Assembly: GCA_014529385.2 (NCBI GenBank) | Contig: CM043958.1 | Span: 157,768,793-157,832,792 of the forward strand | Length of the DNA: 64,000 bases | Source: Adiantum capillus-veneris | Taxonomy: Eukaryota; Streptophyta; Polypodiopsida; Polypodiales; Pteridaceae | Direction of reading: 5' to 3' | Part shown: piece after piece, positions 54,361 to 64,000 of the stretch | Position numbering within the stretch: position 1 is the stretch's first letter | How the letters are laid out: every line of letters starts with the position of its first letter | Made by a program: the position numbers and the translations under genes | Notes under the pieces: generated by a model | What the model saw: only the letters and a program-made list of their open reading frames with translations | Database searches by the model: none | Told to the model about the DNA's origin: nothing

Positions 54361-55640
54361 TGTTGTGTCTATATAGCAACTCAAAATTATCTATCTTCTA
54401 TGATAGATGAGCATGCTACTAACCCTAACTTTAAAGACATAATGTCAGTCCTTGCTTTGGGGAAGAAAGAGGAACCATTCCCTTGCAGGATGGTTATCTT
54501 CTCCATGGCAATATGTTATGTGTTACCCACTCCCTTCGTGAGAAAGTCATGTATGAATCCCATGCTCCTCCCTATGCGGGGCATAGAGGCATTCAACCTA
54601 CTCTTCAAGGAGTAGAGACGTACTTTTATTGGCCTACCATGAAAGTGGACATACAAGAGTATGTTTCAAAATTTGTGGTATGCCAAAAGACCATGTATGA
54701 TAAAGGGAAGCAACCTGGATTACTCCAGCCATTGCCAATCCCTACTTCACCATGGAAGAGTATATCCATGATTTTATCTTTGGGTTACCCAAGTCTATCC
54801 ATGGGAATACGAGAATATGGACAATAATTGATAGGTTTAGCAAGCAAGCACACTTTATTCCTGTCAAAAAGACTATTAAGGCACACCAAATGGCAACTCT
54901 CTTCATATCTCAGATTTTCAAACACCATGGATTTCCAACATCCCTCGTGTCAAATAGAGATCCTAGAATGAGCAGTAATTTTTGGAAAGGTCTCTTTGAA
55001 AATCTAGGTACAAGATTTAATTTCTCTTCGGCCTATCACCCACAAACGGATGGCCAAAGTGAGATAGCCAATCTTACGATTCTTGATCTACTAAAGACCT
55101 ATGTTACAAAAGTAGACCAATGCTCACAATGGGAAAAGTACTTACCTCTTGTAGAGTATGTGTACAATAATACTGTCCATACTTCTACCAAAAAATCATC
55201 TTCTGAAATCAGAGAGGGAAGACTAGTAAAAGTCCTAGCTACTCAAAGTACAGGGGAAGATCTTCATTGCCAATGAGTATAGCTTGACCTGCAAGAATCT
55301 TTTCAAACAGTTACGGAGGCTATATCCATCTCTCAACAGAGGCAAAAAGCTATTGCTGGTAAGCACATAAGGGCCTTAATGTTCAAAAAAAATGATTGGG
55401 TCTTACTTAAGTTCCCCAAGGCTCAATTGAGGCAAACGACGGGAAAAAATCCTACGGGCCATCAAAAGTATTATGCTAAACTAGCAAAAAGATACTATGG
55501 TCCTTTTCAAATTTTGAAGCCAATCAATGAGGTGGCTTATCAACTCAAGTTGCCCAACCATGGCTCATACACAATGATTTTCATGTGAGCCTACTTAAGC
55601 CCTACAAAGGAGAGTCACCAAGTGAACCAATTATTGAAGA
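54360..55640 (+). pseudogene. Element E integrase
   Basis: H2C2 region near 54560-54700 with GHRGIQPTL, YFYWPTM, then FVVCQK (first Cys of the pair lost). Core: YIHDFIFGLPKS (first Asp), LVSNRDPRMS where SDRD is usual (second catalytic Asp is Asn), and HPQTDGQSEIANL (Glu). The C-terminal domain resumes at 55379 with DWVLLKFPKAQLRQ, KYYGPFQIL-type sequence and AYQLKLP. Confidence 0.85.
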
Positions 55641-55670
55641 CCCTCCGGAAACCAAAGACAAAGAATAGGT

Positions 55671-55848
55671 GCTACATCCCGACGATATACTTTGGCATGA
55701 AGACAAGATACTACGACATGGTAAGATTATCCGACGGTATCTTATTAAGTTTAAAATTTATCATTTTGAAGATGCTAGATGGATGCAAGGAATAAAGCTT
55801 AAGGATAGCATGAACCTTGTCAATTCTTACAATGCTACATTAGAGTAA
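55671..55848 (+). pseudogene. Chromodomain at the element E pol C-terminus
   Basis: In one frame 55671-55848 reads LHPDDILWHEDKILRHGKII then RRYLIKFKIYHFEDARWMQG, ending LKDSMNLVNSY. The aromatic/acidic pattern (RRYLIKFK.Y..EDA.WM) is that of a chromodomain. In chromoviruses it steers integration toward marked chromatin. It is separated from integrase by a frame change. Confidence 0.85.
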
Positions 55849-56139
55849 GCAAATGTACATGTTTCTTTTAAATTATCAATGTTTTTGTCTTATAAGACTA
55901 ATTCTCTTTTTATTGTGCACAAATTTAAGTAGTATGCATATTTAGAATCATGTTTGTGATGACGACGTCTCTCAAACACAAAGTAGAATTTGTCACTCTA
56001 TTTGAGAGAATGAAATGGACTAAAGAGCAGACATGCTTGCAGCAGCTATGTCTCCCAAGCACCAAATGGATAAGTCATCCATCTTGGAATGATGTTGTAG
56101 GGTAAAAAGGTATTCTCGAAACCCGACCTAAGCTTGAGG

Positions 56140-56300
56140 TACTTGTTGTGCTTAATGACTAAGGTGCTTGAGGTGCTTTTTGTGCTTGATGACTAAGGTT
56201 CTTGTCATGCTTGATGACTAAGGTGCTTGAGGTGCTTGTCATGCTTGATGAGGAAGGTGCTTGAGAAGCTTACCATGCATGGGGGGTAAGGTGCTTGAGT
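56140..56300. repeat. Minisatellite of GGTGCTTGAGGTGCTTGTCATGCTTGATGACTAA-type units
   Basis: Four or five imperfect units built from 'GGTGCTTGA', 'TGTCATGCTTGATGA' and 'CTAA', just upstream of the 3' LTR of element E. Non-coding; it lies where a 3' untranslated region and polypurine tract are expected. Confidence 0.8.
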
Positions 56301-56403
56301 CAAAAAGAAACCCTACAAAGGAGGGGGAAAGCCCCAAAGCTAGGGGAATCTTTGACTTAATCTCCCACTCACCCAAAGGGCACCCCCTTTCGCAAGGGGC
56401 ACA

Positions 56404-57387
56404 TGGACACATGTCAGACTCTCCCTATGCTTAGCCACATGGTGTGCTTGAATCCTATTGGCTCGGCTAAAGAGGGGTCCAATGAGCTTCCAGTTCCATT
56501 CAACAAATATCTAGATATTTTCAGGCTCTCTCTCTCTCTCAAAGGGGTAAGGAGGACACTTGTCCAAAGACTACCCATGTGCTTGAAATGCATGTTGCAT
56601 GTGATTGGATAGGGGGAGAGGGGTCCAATAAGCTTGAACCTTGAGCAAAAAGGGGGGATCGCCCAAAGCAAGCAAGGGGTATGCTTGGGGGGTATACACC
56701 TCTCACGCACTCACTTGTTTAGTACATTCTCACTTGGTGAAAGTAGAGGAACTCCATCTCCTTCTCCAAGCTTGTTAATAAGTTGAGAGCCTACACCAAC
56801 ACTCTTGGCTATGGAATGCAAATCCAACCAAGAGCCATGCTTCGATGCTTAAGCTTTCCATCTTCATTACTATGCTTATGTATGCTAGCAAGAAGAGTGA
56901 TGATAAGTGAGGAACTATTTCTTTCTCCTATAGAATGTTTCTTCTTCCTCTTCCCTGCCCTCATTCCCCGCTAGCTCTCTCCACCTTCGAAGGTGTTTGA
57001 GGCCTTGGGACTGAGGCCTGGGATAGTTAATGCTTTCTACAAACTTTATGTTATGCTCATGATGCATGAAGCTTTCCATCTTTGTTGCATCACCTAGGTC
57101 ATAAGGAACACAAAGATTGTATTGTACCAAGTCTCTCTTGATGGGAGAAACGTACTATAATACAAATTCCTATTGGAGGGGGGACCGGGTCCGCATAAAT
57201 CCGGTCCTCAACTGTTGTCATGTTTTTTATACTCTCTCTCTTACAAAAGCATTGTTCATGCCAAGTTAACTAAGTACCATGTTTATGTTGCTACCATCAA
57301 TTAAGTTCACCCGCTATGCTCACAAAAGTGCTTTATCTAATTTCCTAATTCCGCTACTCTCAAAGTTCATAGGCCATTACCATTACA
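56404..57387 (+). repeat. 3' LTR of element E (984 bp)
   Basis: Direct repeat of 50216-51199, from TGGACACATGTCAG to CATTACCATTACA. An open plus-strand frame inside it is not a gene. Confidence 0.9.
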
Positions 57388-58911
57388 AAGCTCATACTTG
57401 GGATCTAGTTTTGCCCCCGGAGCATCACAACATAGTCACCTACAAGTGGATTCTGAAGAAAAAGTACTTCCCCAATGGCACAATCGAGCGTTACAAAGCC
57501 ACTCTTGTCACTTGCGGCTACATAGAGGTATGGCATTGATTATTTTAACACATAATCCCTTGTTCTTGGCATGACTGCATTTAGGCTTTTAATAGCTATA
57601 ACTGCAAAGTACAATTTGCCCATGCATCACCTTGACATAAAACTGCATCACCTTTATATTAAAATTGTGTTTTTGCACGGCCTACTCTATGAGCTTGTTT
57701 ACATGACCCAACCACCGCACTTTGCAAATCCCTACTATCCTGATTATGTTTGCAAGCTAAATAATCCTATACATGGTCTCAACAAATCTGCACGTGAATG
57801 GTACACTCGTATACACAATTATCTCATTACATGTGGTTTGGAGCGACTCAATGTACTTCAATATCTATATCTCATGTACAAGTGATGACCTTTCCATTCT
57901 GGGTTTATTTGTGGATGATATCCCGCTCATCGGCACCATCGAAACCATGGTATTGTGCACCATCGACTGTCTTCAACAAGAATTTCCTATCAGCGACAAG
58001 GGACCCATGACGTACTTTATCGGCATTCAAATCCTTCGCGACCCCTATGGCAAATGGATTAAGCTCACTCAAGTAAAATACATCGAAGAGCTTCTCAATT
58101 ATTATGGCATGAGCACTTGTTCTTTCGAATTAAGCCCCCTCCCTTTGAAACACAACTTAGCACCTGAATTCCATGCTTACACTCCCATTGATGAGCTCTA
58201 TTGGTCCTCTCTTCATTACCCCAAGTTTTGTGGCCAGCTTCGGTACCTCATATCATGCACTAGTTTTGATCTTTGTTACACCGGCCACATTTTATCTAGA
58301 GCTATATCACATCCATGCAAAGCACACAAGCAAGCCGCAAAACGCATACTTTGCAATCTACTTACCAACAAACACTATGCTCTCACTTATGCTTATGATC
58401 CCACTACACCCATCTCCCTGAGTGGCTATGTCGACGCCAATTGGGCAGGGGACTATCCCCGTTGCTTCTCCACAGGTGGATATATCTTCTTTATTTCAGG
58501 TACACTCATATCTTGGCAAACGAAGTGACAATCTTCAATTGCCTCTTCATCGTCTGAAGCAGAACACGTTGCTGCCGCCCTTGCTTCTAGGGAAGCATTA
58601 TGGATTTATGAGCTTATTCACAAATTTCAGCTCCCATACCCTATCTTTGAAGAACCGATAATCCTCTACTGCAACAACCAATCTACAATCACCCTGTGGC
58701 TACTTCCCCAAGTTTCTCTAGCAAACTTAAGCACATTAAAACTAGCTATCACTTCATCAAGGAGTTGGTGGCCAATGGATTTTTGAGGATGCAATATGTG
58801 CCCATTGAACAAAATTGCGATGATTTTCTCACTAAATTCGTATCTGCTACAACACAGACGGCATCATGTCGTCACTTGTCCCTTGTGCCAACTGCTTGCC
58901 CACCTCATTGA
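57388..58911 (+). pseudogene. Ty1/copia RT-RNase H fragment (right part)
   Basis: Begins within the RT lead-in (HTWDLVLPPEHHN, KWILKKKYFPNGTIERYKA) and continues in shifted frames through MHHLDIKL, the catalytic LFVDDIPLIG (copia-type VDD intact), FLTYFIGIQI-like sequence, then copia RNase H: GYVDANWAGD, STGGYIFF, a stop in SWQTK*QSSIASSSSEAEH, and the C-terminal motif TSYHFIKELVANGFLRMQYV, DDFLTKF. The stop is at 58909. The integrase domain expected between this and the left fragment is absent. Confidence 0.9.
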
Positions 58912-58920
58912 GGGGGGGAT
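58912..58920 (+). promoter_or_regulatory. Polypurine tract of the copia element
   Basis: GGGGGGGAT follows the pol stop codon and lies two bases before the TG of the 3' LTR. Confidence 0.75.
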
Positions 58921-58922
58921 TC

Positions 58923-59256
58923 TGTTAATAATGAGGTGTTCACCCTTACGGGGGGATGTGAAATACCTTTTACTAAATTGGTATGACGGTGCACACTCCA
59001 TAAGCCCTGAATTCTCTCACCCACTAGCCCCAATCAATGGGCCCCTAAGTTAGCTCATTTACCCTTCAATCTAGCACTTACTTAAACGGCACCTCTTGCC
59101 TACAATGTATATAAGGATATGCTGATAGTGCAATCCAAGTGTGTGCAAGTCTTTTCTCTTACCAATACATTGAGTTCTTGAGTCTATGTTTTTGAGTACA
59201 TTGCAGTGTTTTATTCAAGCTTGATTAGTTATACATGTTGCACTATGCTACCAACA
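58923..59256 (+). repeat. 3' LTR of the copia element (334 bp)
   Basis: TGTTAATAATGAG ... CTACCAACA, with TGTT/AACA ends, a TATA-like ATGTATATAAGG near 59105, and a length usual for copia LTRs. No 5' partner was found in the window. Confidence 0.8.
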
Positions 59257-60364
59257 GGGGCAAAGTTGAAGGGTGCAGGGAGTTGAGGTGCAGCCTTTGA
59301 ATTGCACGCCGCCACGTGCCAGCTCTCATTAATGAAGACCCTTTCATGATTCTTAGGGGCTACTGGGGCACTTGCAAGCGACAACGGGCTGTAGGTTTCC
59401 ACCTTGAAGTGCAAGAAAGCATTACTTATACGCTATGAGTTGCGAGAAGGGGAAACATAAACCTTTCTATGCTCCTGTGATCGCGTTTCTCCTGTACTAC
59501 TCTGAGTCTCCCATATCCGGAAAACCAACCATGTTTGCTATTGTCTACTTCAATGACTCAAAAGCAGTAGTAGATGTAGCTGTCCTCCAAAACAAGATGC
59601 AGTGGTGGCCCAACTTCTCAACAACCGTACTGTTGTTGGGCTCCTCTGTCGCTTCAAAAGCGGCACCACTAGCTAATTATATCCTTCAAGAAAAGGTGCA
59701 ATGGTAGCCCTCCTCAACTATCAGCAAGCCTATAGCTTACGACGTTGAGAAGTTCAATCGGTGAGCGTTCTGCAGACGTGCTATAGCTAATTAGGCAAAG
59801 CTATAGAGAGCGGAAACAATTAAAGTGATTTTTAGAAATATATTTGAGTCGAAGCTAGGACCAAAGATGTACATGCACCAAGTGCTCATCGAGGTCGAGT
59901 TGATGGAGGGGGCATAGTGAACGGAGCACGGTGGCAATTAGGTTGTAGTGAGTGCAATAGTTCTTGCCTCCATTTAATTGCACTCACTGCAACCCTCCAT
60001 TTCCTCCATTTAATTCAAGATCTTGATTAACACCTCCTTCATATTTGTGCGAGCTAGATTAGGAAAGACGAGCCGAGGGAGGGAAGGAGGGATGGGGTCA
60101 GATCAAAAATGCTACGAAGTTGGGACTCGCCGGTCTTTGTCCACTTTTGTGTTGACCTAGTCCCTCATCCAATATCGTACGCTCTATTTCTCAACAAACC
60201 TTGCAAGGTTCCAATAGCCACTCCCTGCATCGTCGTCCCCCTATCTCTAGTGCTGCACGCACAATACATTGTCAGTGGTCACAGCTAGCTAGCTGCACCA
60301 GCTAAATCGTTTGTGCAAAAGTTTCCTCTGTGTGTAGTAACAGGATGTCGACTCTCGAGTGTTC
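59257..60364. other. Unassigned sequence right of the copia LTR
   Basis: Short open frames (for example 59435-59707) show no family pattern and no splice context. I see no gene. Confidence 0.4.
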
Positions 60365-60454
<90 letters not shown>

Positions 60455-60476
60455 GTCACCATTATTTATGTGTGTA

Positions 60477-60520
<44 letters not shown>
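60365..60520. repeat. Compound (TG)n(GA)n microsatellite
   Basis: (TG)12-13 followed by (GA) to 60452 with one interruption, then after 29 bases of unique sequence another (GA) tract to 60520. Open frames through it are low-complexity artefacts. Confidence 0.97.
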
Positions 60521-60788
60521 CATAGAGGTTTTGTGTGTTGTGGCTTGTTGTTGGGCACCACCACTTTCTCGTCGACTTGAGAAACCCACAAGTGCCTTCC
60601 ATCTTCACATCCATAGAAGAAGGGAGTTGGAATGCACATCAAAGGCAAGGTGTGCTACAGGCTGCTAATAGGCCAGCAATGAACATTCAAGGGCGGTGTT
60701 AAGAGAAGTTTGGTGGCTGCACAGAGGCAAAGATTATTGGCAACTGCAATGCTCAAGAAGCCACGCATGTTGCATGAGAATGAGAGAA

Positions 60789-62474
<1,686 letters not shown>

Positions 62475-62541
<67 letters not shown>
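62475..62541. repeat. (CT)n microsatellite, 67 bp
   Basis: Uninterrupted CT run, the fourth GA/TC-type tract within about 2.2 kb. Confidence 0.97.
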
Positions 62542-62543
<2 letters not shown>

Positions 62544-64000
62544 CGTCTAGAGAACGGGTTACATACTAATTAAATGGCTGCCCCAAATTATTGGCACATA
62601 AAGGGCCTTCTCTTGGTAAACAAATTTATGTTTTTCTTTACACTTTTTGAGCTCCTTTCACTTATTGACTGCAATGCTCTTAAACTACTCTCAAAATTTG
62701 ATATTTACAACTCATTCTCTCCCCTTTGTATCACTCTCTTGAGCCGAATCTCTCTCTGATCCCTTTCTCCCCAATGGAGGCACCGTTGTTGAGGGGGTCA
62801 AGCTTGATCATGAATAGCATTAAGCAACTCACTCTTTTGATCCCTTGCTTCCCACTAGAGGAGCCCTTGCTAAGGAGCGATCAAAGAGAGACATCGACGA
62901 TTCATATCAACTCGGACATCGTCAGACATTGGGACAAAGATAAGTTTCTCATGTAATGCAAGCCTCTAATGTGCTGAAGGAGGTTGCAACCAACTTGGAA
63001 ACCAAAGACCCATGTGTTTCTAAGCAGGTATGTGAGGCTAAGACTTGAATTATAGAGTTGCAAGTTGTAGGGTGCTTAAATGCAAGAGGCAACGGCTCTC
63101 ATAGTTAAAACAACAGTCTTTAAAAAATATAGCCCACTTTCCAATTGATAAGAGCTTCACAATTTGACATCTATACCAGAAGGAGATGCAATCCAACCAC
63201 GTGTCACAAACCAGAAGAACAAGGAGTGTGGGTTCATGAGTGGTAATCCAACATGTGGAGAAAAGGTGAACAAGGGACATGGGGAGTTGAAAGATATAGG
63301 AAAACTATGACATTGCACCTAAAAAATAGCAAGGGCCTCTCTCAACATGCAAGGATCTATTCTTCAATCTGGAAGGCATATGGAATAACGTAAAAGTTAA
63401 ACGAGGTAAACATATTCATGAAAGAGATTGTTTTTTTCTGTGGTGGTGGTGGTCAAGAGGGTTTCTTAGGAAAACATGTTGTGCTACACCAGGGATGATT
63501 TATGTATGGAAGCACCAAAAAAATTTAATGATTTTTCTATTCAACTTTAAATAAATTCTCTTTTTTTGCTTTTGCAGGAAGCACCACCTCTGGAGGTGAC
63601 GAAAGTCTCACTTGTGCCAATAACAAATGAATCCATTAAGTACACATTTTGTTGCAAGCTTTGAAGTGCTTTGACTCCTCAAATTTTTTAGTAAGAAGTA
63701 AATATGTCGAACCCAACTTGACATGGGCAATTGAAAGTTGCACTGCATTTCCACTCTCTATATCCTTGAGGGTCTACAAATAAATGATGGCTTTCTTCAC
63801 TTTCTAGCTCAAAGTAGCAGCCGCTCCCACCTTGTCACAGAGTTTTAGTAGCCCTCCTTTGTCAAAAAAACGCAACTACCCTACCTCATCCTTGACAAGA
63901 ACTGATTGTTGAGATCTGGCCAAGCACTCATCTAGATTTTTCATTGATTTTTTAAATAACATTGCAACATGCTTGAACTCCTTTCTCTTCTCAGTGATAG
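62542..64000. other. Unassigned sequence to the right edge
   Basis: AT-rich, with short open frames only. No gene, RNA or element terminus recognised. Confidence 0.4.

Larger units (their letters stand above)
50216..57387 (+). mobile_element. Element E: 7.2-kb chromovirus (Ty3/gypsy with chromodomain)
   Basis: Two 984-bp direct-repeat LTRs (50216-51199, 56404-57387) flank a plus-strand gag-pol with CCHC knuckle, protease, RT, RNase H, integrase and a C-terminal chromodomain. The PBS is a diverged tRNA-iMet type. There is no target-site duplication (ATTTA on the left, AAGCT on the right), and the copia host lacks its integrase at the junction, so the locus was rearranged. Frame breaks and lost catalytic residues make it inactive. 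Confidence 0.9.

Overview
This looks like a slice of a large, transposon-packed land-plant nuclear genome. The evidence is plant-type Ty3/gypsy elements (one primed by tRNA-Asp, one by a tRNA-iMet-like site, one with a chromodomain), a Ty1/copia remnant, GT-AG introns of about 75-90 bp, and long (TC)n and (GA)n tracts. The families feel more like a fern, lycophyte or gymnosperm than an angiosperm, but that is only an impression. No rRNA, tRNA, CRISPR array or bacterial-style operon was seen, and no intact housekeeping gene was recognised.

Layout. (1) 1-16756, minus strand: element A, a giant non-chromodomain Ty3/gypsy retrotransposon cut by the left window edge. On its own strand the order is LTR, PBS, leader with palindromes, gag, PR, RT, RNase H, two H2C2 modules, integrase, a second protease-like domain, a lysine-rich W-[IV]-P-K region, a second palindrome array, then extra ORF X. 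(2) 16757-about 21.6 kb, plus strand: element B, a decayed Tat-type Ty3/gypsy with two RNase H domains, interrupted by A. (3) 22.6-29.47 kb: an island of four unrecognised, partly spliced and partly broken genes on alternating strands. (4) 29490-48628, plus strand: element D, a complete 19.1-kb LTR retrotransposon with the same gene order as A. It has LTRs of about 930 bp, a tRNA-Asp PBS, a polypurine tract, and a 722-bp DNA transposon inside ORF X. (5) 49.56-59.26 kb: a Ty1/copia remnant split by element E (50216-57387), a 7.2-kb chromovirus with 984-bp LTRs. (6) 59.26-64 kb: unannotated sequence with large dinucleotide microsatellites.

The most interesting signal is the shared design of A and D. 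Both carry arrays of perfect or near-perfect palindromes, mostly about 285 bp apart, at the same two places: in the leader before gag and just before ORF X. A related half-copy lies in the LTR. The palindrome sequences differ completely between the two elements (ACGCGT centre in A, TCGCGA centre in D). Both elements also have a second retropepsin-like domain after integrase, a duplicated H2C2 zinc module, and a roughly 1,100-residue ORF X ending just before the 3' LTR. Together these suggest a giant retrotransposon lineage with two separately controlled coding blocks.

All elements are inactive copies. Catalytic residues are lost (D: RT YMDY, integrase Glu to Lys; E: RT FFDN, integrase SNRD), reading frames are broken, and many stops look like C-to-T decay of methylated DNA. 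All coordinates, alignments and identities were made by eye.
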